Assembly (NCBI RefSeq): GCF_001436695.1
Contig: NZ_AYZG01000004.1
Coordinates: forward strand, 1-55,364
Source of the DNA: Lactobacillus taiwanensis DSM 21401
Lineage (GTDB): Bacteria > Bacillota > Bacilli > Lactobacillales > Lactobacillaceae
Direction of reading: 5' to 3'
Length of the DNA stretch: 55,364 nt
Shown here: positions 25,597 to 34,716 of the stretch, piece after piece
Layout of the letters: each line of letters opens with the position of its first letter
How positions within the stretch are numbered: position 1 is the first letter of the stretch
The notes under the pieces: model-generated
Databases searched by the model: none
Told to the model about the DNA's origin: nothing
What the model saw: the letters and a program-made list of their open reading frames with translations, nothing else
Made by a program: the position numbers and the translations under genes

Positions 25597-26232
25597 ATGG
25601 ATTATACACAATTATTTATTAAATTTGCTTTAGGGATATTAACCTTGATTATTCAGATTAATGTTTTTGGTAAAAGTAATTTGGCTCCAACTACTGCTCT
25701 TGATCAATTACAGAATTATGTGCTTGGTGGAATTATTGGTGGCTTAATTTATAATCAAAATATCACTATTATGCAATTTTTATTAGTATTAATTGTTTGG
25801 ACTTTGGTAGTTTTTATTTTAAAGTTTGGGCGAGAACATAGTAGTTGGATTCGTAATTTAATTGATGGAAAACCAGTTCAAGTAATAAAAAATGGACATG
25901 TTTTAGTAGGCAATTGTATGAAAGCAGGTATTTCTGCGAATGAATTAATGTTTAAACTTCGAAGTCGAGGAATTTATTCTGTTGAAAAAGTTAAAAATTG
26001 TATTTTTGAACAGAATGGTCAATTAACAGTGATTGAAAACGATGAGGCAAATATTCGTTTTCCAATTATTAGTGATGGACAGATCAATGAAGATGTTTTG
26101 GACTTAATCCATAAATCCAATGCTTGGCTTGAACAAGAAGTATCAAAAGCTGGTTATAATAGTACTGATGATATCTTTTTAGGAGAATATGTTAATGGGC
26201 AACTGCGCCTAATAGGATATTCTGAAAAATAA
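25597..26232 (+). CDS. DUF421 (YetF-type) family protein
   Basis: The 211-residue protein has three N-terminal helices (about 5-75) followed by a cytoplasmic YetF-type domain with VIKNGHVLVGNCMKAGISAN, LMFKLRSRGIY and a beta-rich end. ATG 25597 was chosen, with GGTCAGAA upstream, since the family begins at MDYTQLFIKF; the upstream ATG lies in the neighbour. Members are membrane proteins of unknown function, some linked to stress. It pairs with the DUF3290 gene. Confidence 0.78.
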   Translation: MDYTQLFIKFALGILTLIIQINVFGKSNLAPTTALDQLQNYVLGGIIGGLIYNQNITIMQFLLVLIVWTLVVFILKFGREHSSWIRNLIDGKPVQVIKNGHVLVGNCMKAGISANELMFKLRSRGIYSVEKVKNCIFEQNGQLTVIENDEANIRFPIISDGQINEDVLDLIHKSNAWLEQEVSKAGYNSTDDIFLGEYVNGQLRLIGYSEK

Positions 26233-26248
26233 AGAGGAAGACAAGATC

Positions 26249-27049
26249 ATGAAGAATTTTGAAGAAATAAAAAAATGGCTAGCTGAAGCAGATGCTGTAA
26301 TTGTTACAGCAGGTAATGGTTTTGCACAAATGGAAGGTCTTGATATGTTTGATGATGCGGCCTTTCCGATTGAATGTAAGAAAATCAGCGAAAAATACCA
26401 TGTAAAAACAATTGCGGATGCATTAGATAAAAACTTTGATTCTTGGGATGAAAAATGGCAATTTTGGAGTCAGTTAATCAATGAATATTCAGTTGAATAT
26501 GAACCGAGCAAATCAATGAAAGAATTAAAGATATTATTGACTGATAAAAATTATTTTATTGCTACTAGTACCTTTGGACATTTTTTTGAAAAGGCTGGCT
26601 TTGACCGAGAAAAGATTTTTGATGTTTTTGGCGATTGGACCAGAATGCAGTGTTCTAGTGGTTTAAATCATGGCACTTATTCTGATCTTTCAGTAGTAAA
26701 GAGATATATTAATGGTCAGGGTGAAATTCCACGATGTGAAGATTGTGATTCACCAATGGAAATTCATATGCCGCTTAATGCTCACTTTTTCCCGGATGAA
26801 GATGCTAATACTAGATTTCGTTGGTTTTTAACAAGAAACCAAACTAAGAAAGTTGTAGTTTTGGAGTTGGGCGTCGATCCAACTAGTCCTCAACTTCTTG
26901 ATCCAATGGTAAAATTAGTAGAACAATTTAAAGATTGGCACTATATAGCGGCAGATTTAAGTCAAGATGACTTACCTGACTCTATTCAAAAAAGAAGTGC
27001 TGGATTAGGGATGGCACTTCCTGAAGTGATTGAAAAAATTTCTAATTAA
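26249..27049 (+). CDS. SirTM-like sirtuin-fold protein with altered catalytic residues
   Basis: The 266-residue Sir2-fold protein is nearest to class M sirtuins (protein ADP-ribosyltransferases). The NAD-binding start is VIVTAGNGFAQMEG (17-30) and the catalytic segment is ATSTFGHFFEKAGF (105-118), where class M members have T-T-N-V-D-H. Here Asn is replaced by Thr108 and Asp by Gly110; His111 remains. Possible zinc Cys are 135, 163 and 166. No macrodomain or lipoylation gene is adjacent as in typical SirTM operons. Activity is doubtful. SD AGAGGAAG is 13 bases upstream of ATG. Confidence 0.72.
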   Translation: MKNFEEIKKWLAEADAVIVTAGNGFAQMEGLDMFDDAAFPIECKKISEKYHVKTIADALDKNFDSWDEKWQFWSQLINEYSVEYEPSKSMKELKILLTDKNYFIATSTFGHFFEKAGFDREKIFDVFGDWTRMQCSSGLNHGTYSDLSVVKRYINGQGEIPRCEDCDSPMEIHMPLNAHFFPDEDANTRFRWFLTRNQTKKVVVLELGVDPTSPQLLDPMVKLVEQFKDWHYIAADLSQDDLPDSIQKRSAGLGMALPEVIEKISN

Positions 27050-27062
27050 TGAAAGGTATAAA

Positions 27063-28025
27063 ATGAGTATTTCAGTTATTCAAGGTGTTTTGCGAATTCC
27101 AGCTGCTCAAGAAAAAATTCGTCAAAAAGGAATTGAAAAACCAAGTTTTCCAGAAAATTACACCTTAATTGATGTAGAAACTACAGGTCTTAGCCCATAT
27201 CGTGATCGTATTACTGAAATGGGAGGACTAAAAGTTCGTCATGGTGAAGTTGTAGCAACTTTTTCAGAATTGGTAAAATTTCCTGATGGTAATAAAGTTC
27301 CTGCTTTTATTACGAAATTGAATGGAATTGATGAAGCGGCAATTGAAGAAAAAGGTCTGCCAGTTCAAGAAGCAATTAAAAAGTATCGTGAATTCATTGG
27401 TAGTGATCCAATTGTGGGTTATAACGTCAACTTTGATTTGAATTTTGTTTATGACTTAGCAGAAAAGTATCACTTAACAGTTTTAAATAATGATTATGTG
27501 GATGTATATCGTCTCGCACGTAGTTTTTATCCTCAAGAACGGCATAATCGCCTGCTTGACTGTATGCATCGATTAAATATTGCGGAAGAACAGGAACATC
27601 GCGGCCTAGACGACTGTCTTGATACTAAAAAAGTGTTTGATGAATTTCATAGATTATTTAAGCAAGATCATATGTTAAGAGCACAAGAAGCAGTTAAGAC
27701 TTTAGACTTAACAAGCGAATGGCCTGATATGGTTAAGCAGACACAAGTATTTCGTAGTCCCTTTAATCACAAGAATGTTGTCATTGCTGGTGATTTAGCT
27801 GTAGATGAAGATGAATTAGCAAATGTTGTAAAAAATTTAGGTGGTTTTATTCAAGAAGAAGTTGGTCAAGATACTGATTATGTTTTAGTAGGTGATCATG
27901 ATTTCTTTAGAACAGATATTACTGAATTGAATAAGGCGAGAGCTTTGAATAAGCAGGGGCAGCATATTAGAACTTGGTCTGAAAAGTTCTTTTTAAATGT
28001 TCTTGATAATTGGGCACGTAGTTAA
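27063..28025 (+). CDS. DnaQ-type 3'-5' exonuclease with C-terminal BRCT domain
   Basis: The 320-residue protein has a DEDD exonuclease domain at about 30-190: LIDVETTG (Asp37, Glu39), IVGYNVNFDLNFVYD and HRGLDDCLDTKKVFDEF. A BRCT-like domain follows at about 225-310 (VVIAGDLAVDEDELANVVKNL split as seen, then TDYVLVGDHD). It resembles the DNA polymerase III epsilon-like proteins of Firmicutes, with likely roles in DNA repair or RNA/DNA trimming. ATG 27063 was chosen, after GAAAGG. Confidence 0.85.
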   Translation: MSISVIQGVLRIPAAQEKIRQKGIEKPSFPENYTLIDVETTGLSPYRDRITEMGGLKVRHGEVVATFSELVKFPDGNKVPAFITKLNGIDEAAIEEKGLPVQEAIKKYREFIGSDPIVGYNVNFDLNFVYDLAEKYHLTVLNNDYVDVYRLARSFYPQERHNRLLDCMHRLNIAEEQEHRGLDDCLDTKKVFDEFHRLFKQDHMLRAQEAVKTLDLTSEWPDMVKQTQVFRSPFNHKNVVIAGDLAVDEDELANVVKNLGGFIQEEVGQDTDYVLVGDHDFFRTDITELNKARALNKQGQHIRTWSEKFFLNVLDNWARS

Positions 28026-28032
28026 TGATTAA

Positions 28033-28066
28033 CCAAAAAGGAATCCTAGAACAGGATTCCTTTTTT
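28033..28066. terminator. Bidirectional terminator between the exonuclease and LtrA-family genes
   Basis: AAAAAGGAATCCT pairs with AGGATTCCTTTTT around a 5-base loop. It overlaps the 3' end of the convergent gene. Confidence 0.85.
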
Positions 28067-29170
28067 GATGTGTGGGATAGTAGTGTGAACTAACCAACTA
28101 ATATTAATTGCTACGATAATAAAGGTAAGAATTGTAATTACTTCAAAGCTTGACCAGATAAGGCAAGAGATTGTGCCAATTAAAGTAGTTGTAAAGAAAA
28201 TAAAAATAGTAGATTTCTTTAATTTGAATTGTAGTTTATTATAGCGAGTTGAAAAGAATAAACCTAAATAAAATAGTCCAATTCCGCAATATAAACATAG
28301 TACTGCAAACCAAGAATTAGCATCAGACTCGTGGATAAATTTAATACTTACTGTAATTAGACTAATTCCGAAAATGATCAAGTAATGTAAATAAATTAAA
28401 ACATTTCCTGTAACGTCGTCTTGGTCTTCATTGGTTAACTTATCGAATTGTAAGGCGTAGGTGAAAAAGAGCAAAGCAACAGTTAAAAAGATAAAGATTG
28501 AGTAAAATGAAAAAGTATTGGGACGAAAATAATCCGCAATGCCAATAATTGTTTCGCCGAAGATAATAATAACTAAGAGATTTAGCCGTTCGAGTAAGTG
28601 TGGAAAAATAATTGGATGTTTAATAGTATATTTAGTAGTTAAGGATGGCATTAACCAACTAAAAATGATTCCGGTAACTGCTAGGGCAAAACCAGGTGTA
28701 TTATCAAGAATCCCTCCAATGATTAAGGTGATAGATCTAAATATTAAGATTAAGAAAAATGCCCGGGAAATACTTTTATCTATATTGTTTTTTACTTGGA
28801 AGTAGTTAATTAGATAGTGACTTGCTAAAGTAAGCGATAGTAAACCAGCGGAGATAAATAGAACTTTCATTTCTTTTAAATTATTGGTATCAAATGAATT
28901 AGACATATAAAGCAGAATCATCATATCAATAAAATAAAAGGTAATATCAGCCCAGCTACCAATACCGTATCGATTCGTAAATACAGTTTGCACCATCCAA
29001 GAATTGATAAAAATAATTACAATTAGAGCAAATAAAGCGAATGAAGTAGGAGATACTAATCCATGTTCGAGATGATGGAGTATTTCAGTTGTCTTAGAAA
29101 TCATGTAGACAAAAACGAGATCATAAAATAAAGCGATTTTTGAAACTCGTTTATTTAGAATTGCTTGCAT
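28046..29170 (-). CDS. LtrA-family membrane protein
   Basis: The 374-residue protein has about ten to eleven helices. LtrA family marks are the N-terminal ALFYDLVFVYMI and the mid-protein HLLERLNLLVIIIFGETII with conserved Glu and Arg inside the membrane. LtrA was named from Listeria growth at low temperature; its transport or enzymatic role is not known. ATG 29170, after AGGAGCC, is 17 bases from the upstream aldo/keto reductase stop, so the two minus-strand genes may form a unit. Confidence 0.8.
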   Translation of the reverse strand: MQAILNKRVSKIALFYDLVFVYMISKTTEILHHLEHGLVSPTSFALFALIVIIFINSWMVQTVFTNRYGIGSWADITFYFIDMMILLYMSNSFDTNNLKEMKVLFISAGLLSLTLASHYLINYFQVKNNIDKSISRAFFLILIFRSITLIIGGILDNTPGFALAVTGIIFSWLMPSLTTKYTIKHPIIFPHLLERLNLLVIIIFGETIIGIADYFRPNTFSFYSIFIFLTVALLFFTYALQFDKLTNEDQDDVTGNVLIYLHYLIIFGISLITVSIKFIHESDANSWFAVLCLYCGIGLFYLGLFFSTRYNKLQFKLKKSTIFIFFTTTLIGTISCLIWSSFEVITILTFIIVAINISWLVHTTIPHIKKGILF

Positions 29171-29187
29171 AAAAGGCTCCTACTTTA

Positions 29188-30012
29188 CTAAAATTCTTCG
29201 TGTTCATTAGGATCAAATCGTCTTGCAGAAATTTTATCTAAATCAATGATGCTTTGAATTTCTTTAGGAGTTAATTTGAAATCGAAAATATTTAAATTGC
29301 TGAGTTGATGTTCATAAGAACTAGCTTTTGGAATTGGAACAACATTAATTTGAGTTTCCCAGCGTAGAATTATTTGGGCAGGAGTCTTATGGTATTTTTG
29401 TGCTAAATCAATAATTTCTTTTTCTTCAAAAGCTTCTCCTCCTCGTTGAAGTGGACTCCAAGCTTCTGTAATAATGTTGTGTTGATCATCGTAGTCACGT
29501 ATTTTTTTACTTGACCAGTAAGGATGAAGTTCAATTTGGTTAACAGCAGGCATAACTCCAGTTTCACGATATAGGTAATCAATATGTTTAGGTTCAAAAT
29601 TAGAAACACCAACTGAACGAATTAATCCCAGACGCTGTGCATCAATCATAGCTTGCCAAGCTTCTAGGTAGTGGTTTTGCTTGGGATTTGGCCAGTGAAT
29701 TAGGTAAAGATCGTAGTAATCAAGTCCCGCACTGTATAAGGATTCTTGAATTTGTTCTAAGGCTTCTTGATATTTATGATGACGACCTGGTAATTTAGAA
29801 GTTACAAAAATGTTATCACGGCTAACATTACTATTTTTAATAGCACGACCAACTGCACCTTCATTTTCATAATTAACAGCAGAATCAAGAAGCTGATAAC
29901 CATTCTTTAATGCAGCTTGAATTGCAAAAACTCCACGTGAACCATTTAACTTATAAGTTCCAAAGCCGATCTTAGGAATTCGATTGCCATCATTTAAATT
30001 AAAGTATTCCAT
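29188..30012 (-). CDS. Aldo/keto reductase
   Basis: The 274-residue NADPH-dependent TIM-barrel oxidoreductase has the full catalytic tetrad: Asp43 and Tyr48 in LLDSAVNYENEG, Lys73 in VTSKLPG and His106 in YLIHWP. The nucleotide end IPIPKAS-type motif appears as VVPIPKASSYEH. It resembles the 2,5-diketogluconate/glyoxal reductase branch used for detoxifying small carbonyls. The substrate is not readable from sequence. Confidence 0.9.
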   Translation of the reverse strand: MEYFNLNDGNRIPKIGFGTYKLNGSRGVFAIQAALKNGYQLLDSAVNYENEGAVGRAIKNSNVSRDNIFVTSKLPGRHHKYQEALEQIQESLYSAGLDYYDLYLIHWPNPKQNHYLEAWQAMIDAQRLGLIRSVGVSNFEPKHIDYLYRETGVMPAVNQIELHPYWSSKKIRDYDDQHNIITEAWSPLQRGGEAFEEKEIIDLAQKYHKTPAQIILRWETQINVVPIPKASSYEHQLSNLNIFDFKLTPKEIQSIIDLDKISARRFDPNEHEEF

Positions 30013-30092
30013 GTATAAATTCTTCTTTCTATTTATATAAATCTTTCAAGATTATTGTAACAGTCTGGCTTAGTAAAAACTTATTAATTACA

Positions 30093-30121
30093 TTGCAAAC
30101 GTACGTTCAAATATCTATACT
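30093..30121 (+). promoter_or_regulatory. Promoter of the nuclease gene with palindrome in its spacer
   Basis: TTGCAA (30093-30098) and TATACT (30116-30121) are 17 bases apart. A perfect palindrome AACGTACGTT (30098-30107) starts at the last base of the -35 box and fills the first half of the spacer, a plausible repressor site. Confidence 0.55.
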
Positions 30122-30150
30122 GAAAGAAATAATGTTAGGGGAATTTATAA

Positions 30151-30996
30151 ATGGCAAAAAGAAGAAAATATCGAAAAAAACACAAAAACACAGTAGCTAG
30201 CTGGGTTCTAGCAATCATAATTATCCTTTGGGGTGGTTGGTTTAAATTACATTCTCCTCAACAGAATTCAAATCAAACGCAAGATAATAGTTCTCAGCAG
30301 GTAGTGAATAAGGCTACGACTGCTGATACTAATTATGGTGGTTTATCTAATGCAGATTACCAAAAGCTCGCTAATTTGAATTTTAAAAGTGGAGATAAGG
30401 CTTACGTATATGTAAATAATAATAAATCGACCTTGATTAAAAATGCCTGGAAAGTAAATCAGGTAATTTATTCTAATTTAGATAATTTGAATAGAACTTC
30501 GCATTCAAATACCGCTTTTTTAGAACCAAAGAATGTAGCGAATGACTCATTGCGAGTAAGACAGTTCATTAATCCTACTGCTTGGCATTCTAATCGTGAA
30601 AACGGAACGCAGATTTATAATCGTGGACATTTAATTGCTTATTCTGTTTCAGCCGGGATTGATCAAGATGGAAATTATAATCCTAACAATCAGTCAGGAG
30701 ATCAAAATAATCCTAAAAATTTATTTACGCAAACTGCTTTTTCTAATCAAAAGATTCAGACCATCTTTGAAGGAAAAGTAAGAAATGCCTTGAAACAAGG
30801 AAATAAAGTTATTTTTCAAGCAACGCCAATTTTTAGAGGAAACGAATTAATGGCACGCGGGATTAACTTACAGGCGATTAGTTTAACTAGTAATTTAAAC
30901 TTTAATGTTTATCTTTTTAACGTTCAGCCAGATTATGTATTTGATTATAATAATGGTAGGGCTAAAATAGATCGTAATATGATAGTTGATCAATAA
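30151..30996 (+). CDS. Membrane-anchored DNA/RNA non-specific endonuclease (EndA-like)
   Basis: The 281-residue protein has a basic N-terminus, one membrane anchor (about 15-31) and a Ser/Gln/Asn-rich linker. The beta-beta-alpha-metal nuclease domain follows: YNRGHLIAYSVSAG with catalytic His160 (NRGH in place of the usual DRGH), and PKNLFTQTAFSNQ with the metal Asn. It resembles streptococcal EndA, the DNA-entry nuclease, so it should degrade DNA at the cell surface. SD AGGGGAA precedes ATG 30151. Confidence 0.87.
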   Translation: MAKRRKYRKKHKNTVASWVLAIIIILWGGWFKLHSPQQNSNQTQDNSSQQVVNKATTADTNYGGLSNADYQKLANLNFKSGDKAYVYVNNNKSTLIKNAWKVNQVIYSNLDNLNRTSHSNTAFLEPKNVANDSLRVRQFINPTAWHSNRENGTQIYNRGHLIAYSVSAGIDQDGNYNPNNQSGDQNNPKNLFTQTAFSNQKIQTIFEGKVRNALKQGNKVIFQATPIFRGNELMARGINLQAISLTSNLNFNVYLFNVQPDYVFDYNNGRAKIDRNMIVDQ

Positions 30997-31026
30997 TTAA
31001 TTTTTAATACTAATTAGGAGAAAATA

Positions 31027-32460
31027 ATGAATAAAAGCAAAGATAATTGTACGGCCATGATTGTAGGTAAAAAAGCTACGATAGATGGTTCAACTATTAT
31101 TGCGCGTGATGAAGACGGGTATGGCGGCATTAATGAAAAGCTTTTTGTTGTACATGAAGCAAAAGACTATGATGAAGAATATGTTTCAAAATATAATGGC
31201 TTAAAACTTCATTTAGAAGGACATGGCTACAGATGGACTGCTACGCCGACAGCTGATGAATCAGAAGGCCGCTGGGATGAACAGGGAATTAATGAGTATA
31301 ACGTCGCAATGTCCGCAACAGAAACTGAAGCGACCAATGCTCGTTGCTTAGGACATGATCCATTAGTAGAAAATGGTGTAGATGAAGATTCAATGGTCTA
31401 CCTTGTTTTACCATTTGTTAAAACTGCTCGCGAAGGGGTGGAACGTTTAGGTAAATTAATTGAAAAATATGGTACTGGTGAAAGTAACGGTGTTGCATTT
31501 TCTGATCATAATGAAGTATGGTATTTTGAAACCGGAGCTGGTCATCAATGGGTAGCCCAAAGAATTCCAGAAGACTCTTATGCAATTTGTCCTAATATCA
31601 TGGTGATTCAAGATATTGATTTTGATGATCATGATAACTTTATGTATGCTTCTACAATTCGCGAATTTGTAGAAAAGAATCATCTGAATCCAAGTACTGA
31701 TGGTAAGTGGAGTTTTAGAGATATTTTTGGTACTAAAGCTGAGGCTGATAGCTATTACAACACTCCAAGAACTTGGTATGGTCAAAAGTTGTTTAATCCA
31801 AGTATTGAACAAGATCCCTTAAGTCAAGAGATGCCCTTTATCAGAAAACCAGAAAAGAAGATTGGTGTAGAGGACGTAGAATTCTTTTTGTCAAGTCATT
31901 ATAACGGTACTGAATATGATCCAATGGGATCTTTTGCCTCTGGCGATGATAAGAAGCAAAAGATGTTTAGATCAATTGCTTTAGATCGAAATCAATCTAG
32001 CTGTATTTTGCAAATTAGAAATGACGTTCCCCGGGACATGGCAGGTATTCAATGGGTTAACTTTGGTTTTTATGCTTATAGTCCTTACGTACCTTTCTAT
32101 ATAAATATTGATGACACACCATTAAATTATCAAATGGCTAGTCATATGGTTACTCCAGATTCTAGTGCATATTGGTTGTATAAGAGTTTGCAAGTTTTGG
32201 TAGAGCCAAGATATCATCAGTTTATTTACCAAGTTGACAATTTTAGAGATGAATGTCAAAGTTACGCTGTTAGCCGTATTTCAGCAACCGATGAGAAAGC
32301 AAGAGAATTGTCTGGAAAAGAACAAACTAAGTATTTAACGGCTGCTAATGCTGAAACGGCTGCGTATATTACTAATGAAACTAAGAAATTGATAAGTGAT
32401 TTGACGAGACAAGCACTAAATTCTTCTAAATTTCAATTTGAACGTGGCGATAATTTGTAA
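31027..32460 (+). CDS. C69-family dipeptidase (PepD-type)
   Basis: The 477-residue Ntn-type peptidase of family C69 has the likely nucleophile Cys8 in DNCTAMIVGKKAT, followed by DGSTIIARDED. Other family segments are NEYNVAMSATETEA, VAFSDHNEVWYFETGAGHQW and RSIALDRNQSSCILQIR. Members hydrolyse dipeptides after they enter by Opp or Dpp systems. Lactobacilli usually carry several such genes, so I give no number. SD TTAGGAG precedes ATG 31027. Confidence 0.92.
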   Translation: MNKSKDNCTAMIVGKKATIDGSTIIARDEDGYGGINEKLFVVHEAKDYDEEYVSKYNGLKLHLEGHGYRWTATPTADESEGRWDEQGINEYNVAMSATETEATNARCLGHDPLVENGVDEDSMVYLVLPFVKTAREGVERLGKLIEKYGTGESNGVAFSDHNEVWYFETGAGHQWVAQRIPEDSYAICPNIMVIQDIDFDDHDNFMYASTIREFVEKNHLNPSTDGKWSFRDIFGTKAEADSYYNTPRTWYGQKLFNPSIEQDPLSQEMPFIRKPEKKIGVEDVEFFLSSHYNGTEYDPMGSFASGDDKKQKMFRSIALDRNQSSCILQIRNDVPRDMAGIQWVNFGFYAYSPYVPFYINIDDTPLNYQMASHMVTPDSSAYWLYKSLQVLVEPRYHQFIYQVDNFRDECQSYAVSRISATDEKARELSGKEQTKYLTAANAETAAYITNETKKLISDLTRQALNSSKFQFERGDNL

Positions 32461-32467
32461 TTTTTTG

Positions 32468-32498
32468 AAAAACACTGCACAAGATGTAGTGTTTTTTA
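32468..32498 (+). terminator. Terminator of the dipeptidase gene
   Basis: AAAAACACTGC pairs with GTAGTGTTTTT around a short loop, eight bases after the stop. Confidence 0.8.
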
Positions 32499-32766
32499 TT
32501 GTTCGGCTTTCTTTATCTTGTATGTTAGTAAAACAGATTCCAAGGAGAAATCTAAAAAATGCAAGAAGGAAAATACGATCTATTTATATTTTTATAGATA
32601 TATTGTTCCTGAAACAATATCACTATCCACATCTTATCCACAAAAAAGCAGCAAAAATTCACAAAGTACGAATTATTTATTGAAAAAATATTTGTGATTT
32701 TGTTGCTTTTATCATAAAATTTGTGATGTAATATGATTTAAATCTAAATGTAGTAGTGAGAGATAT
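32499..32766 (+). promoter_or_regulatory. Upstream region of the Ugp-type operon with TTTGTGAT repeats
   Basis: No gene is supported here; an 81-codon frame across it has no SD. TTTGTGAT occurs at 32691-32698 and 32720-32727, and a near-inverse TTCACAAA lies close to 32658. These could be regulator sites near a weak promoter before the ATPase gene. Confidence 0.4.
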
Positions 32767-33852
32767 ATGAACGAAGATAAATTCATTCAGGTAAATAACC
32801 TAGAAAAAACTTATGAGAATGGTTACCAAGCAATTAAGTCTGTCAGCTTTTCTGTAAAAAAGGGCGACTTAGTGTGCTTGTTGGGTCCTAGTGGTTGTGG
32901 AAAAACTACAACTTTAAATATGATTGCTGGACTATTGAATCCGACTGGTGGAGACATCATTGTAAATGGTAAGTCTCTTCTTAATGTTGCGCCAAAAGAT
33001 CGTAATATTGGCTATGTATTCCAAAATTATGCCTTATACCCACATATGACTGTTTTACAGAATGTAATGTTTCCAATGACAGTGGGAAAGAACAAGAAGC
33101 CAAAAGATGAAGCTGAAAAAATTGCCCAAAAATTTATGAAATTAACTCATATTGAAGAATTAGCGGATCAAAAACCGGGCAATCTTTCTGGTGGACAACA
33201 GCAGCGTGTCTCGATTGCACGTGCATTAGTGCAAGAACCACAAATTTTATTAATGGATGAACCATTAAGTAACTTAGATGCCCGCTTACGTTTAAAGATT
33301 CGTGAAGAAATTCGTAATTTGGTTAAAGAAGTAGGAATTACTACTTTATTCGTTACACATGATCAAGAAGAAGCCCTCTCAATTGGTGATAAGATTATTC
33401 TTTTCCATAACGGAGTAATTCAACAAGATGATAAGGGGCAAGACCTTTATCTTGAGCCTAATAACCAATTTGTTGCTAACTTTATTGGTAATCCCGTAAT
33501 TGATAATTTTGATGTGAAGGTAACAGACAAGAAGATTAGTGGGACAGACTTTGAAATTCCAGTTGAAAAATTAGATAGTACAAAATTTAGAGGCGACTTA
33601 GCAGACGGAGATTATACACTAAGTATTCGTCCTGAAAACTTAAAGTTAAGTGATGAAGGCGAACTTTCCGAAGTAATTGATGATGTCGAATTAATTGGGC
33701 GCGAACGAGTATTGAAATTTACTCATGCTGGAACAAATCAGCGTGCATTGATTGATTTAGAGCAAGAAATAAAACCTGGAGATAGCGTGAAATTTAAGAT
33801 GAACTTAGACCGCGTTTACTTATTTAAGCCAGATGGGGAGCGAATCTATTAA
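32767..33852 (+). CDS. ABC importer ATPase, UgpC/MsmK type
   Basis: The 361-residue ATPase is of the carbohydrate-importer class. Walker A is GPSGCGKTT (40-48), the Q-loop is VFQNYALYPHMTV, the signature is LSGGQQQR, Walker B is ILLMDEP and the switch is THDQEEA. A C-terminal TOBE/MalK-like regulatory region (about 240-361) has SIRPENLKL. It energises the two permeases that follow. Its stop codon overlaps the first permease ATG by one base. Confidence 0.92.
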   Translation: MNEDKFIQVNNLEKTYENGYQAIKSVSFSVKKGDLVCLLGPSGCGKTTTLNMIAGLLNPTGGDIIVNGKSLLNVAPKDRNIGYVFQNYALYPHMTVLQNVMFPMTVGKNKKPKDEAEKIAQKFMKLTHIEELADQKPGNLSGGQQQRVSIARALVQEPQILLMDEPLSNLDARLRLKIREEIRNLVKEVGITTLFVTHDQEEALSIGDKIILFHNGVIQQDDKGQDLYLEPNNQFVANFIGNPVIDNFDVKVTDKKISGTDFEIPVEKLDSTKFRGDLADGDYTLSIRPENLKLSDEGELSEVIDDVELIGRERVLKFTHAGTNQRALIDLEQEIKPGDSVKFKMNLDRVYLFKPDGERIY

Positions 33853-34715
33853 TGAAAGATAATCAGAAAAAAGCTTGGTTATTTTTAGCACCGGCCATTA
33901 TTTGTGTTACAGTATTTAGTATTTGGCCAATTCTACGTGCTTTTACGATGAGTTTTCAGGGTGGTCCATTAATTGATCTTCAATTTAATGGACTCTCTAA
34001 CTATCAGTATATTTTTAGCGATCCAGAATTCTGGCGTGCAATTATGAATACGGCTATTTATTCATTTTTAGCTGTACCAATTGCCTTAATAATTTCTGTT
34101 GTGTTAGCATGGTTTATCTTTTCAAAGATTAAACATACTGCCTTCTTTGAAACTATGTTTTTTATGCCATATGTTACAAGTACGATCGCAATCGGAATTG
34201 TATTTCGCTATATCTTTAATGGTGAATACGGTTTATTGAACTTCTTATTAAAACTTGTTCATTTACCACAACCTGATTGGCTAGATAATCCGAGTCTAAG
34301 TCTTGTTTCATTGATTATTTTTGGTATTTGGTCATCTTTGGCATTTAACATCGTTATCCTGATGGGTGCGCTAAGAAACATTGAACCAAATTACTATGTC
34401 TTAGCTGATATGTATGGTGCAACAAGTAGGGAAAAGTTCTGGCGTATAACAGTGCCACAGTTAGTCCCAACTTTAGCCTTTCTTTTAACTGTTAACTTAA
34501 TTGGAGCATTTAAGATCTATACCCAAGTTTATGCATTATTTAATGGACAAGCTGGTGTAGGTAATTCAGCAATGACGGCAGTTTACTATATCTATAATAA
34601 ATTCCAAATTGTTGGTACACCTGGTGTAGCGATGGCTGCAACAGTAGTCTTGTTCCTATTTATATTGTTCGTAACTTTCTTACAGAGAAAATTAATGAAA
34701 AAGGTGAACAGTTAG
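33852..34715 (+). CDS. ABC importer permease 1 (UgpA/MalF-like)
   Basis: The 287-residue protein has six helices. The EAA loop contacting the ATPase reads YYVLADMYGATSREKFWRITVPQL. The N-terminus WLFLAPAIICVTVFSIWPI and the late FKIYTQVYALFNG are close to glycerol-3-phosphate UgpA. It pairs with the next permease. Confidence 0.9.
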   Translation: MKDNQKKAWLFLAPAIICVTVFSIWPILRAFTMSFQGGPLIDLQFNGLSNYQYIFSDPEFWRAIMNTAIYSFLAVPIALIISVVLAWFIFSKIKHTAFFETMFFMPYVTSTIAIGIVFRYIFNGEYGLLNFLLKLVHLPQPDWLDNPSLSLVSLIIFGIWSSLAFNIVILMGALRNIEPNYYVLADMYGATSREKFWRITVPQLVPTLAFLLTVNLIGAFKIYTQVYALFNGQAGVGNSAMTAVYYIYNKFQIVGTPGVAMAATVVLFLFILFVTFLQRKLMKKVNS

Positions 34716-34716
34716 A

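Noticed and set aside
32438-32683. 81-codon plus-strand frame between the dipeptidase and ABC genes
   Set aside because: It runs through the terminator of the dipeptidase gene, has no SD, and its composition is not protein-like.
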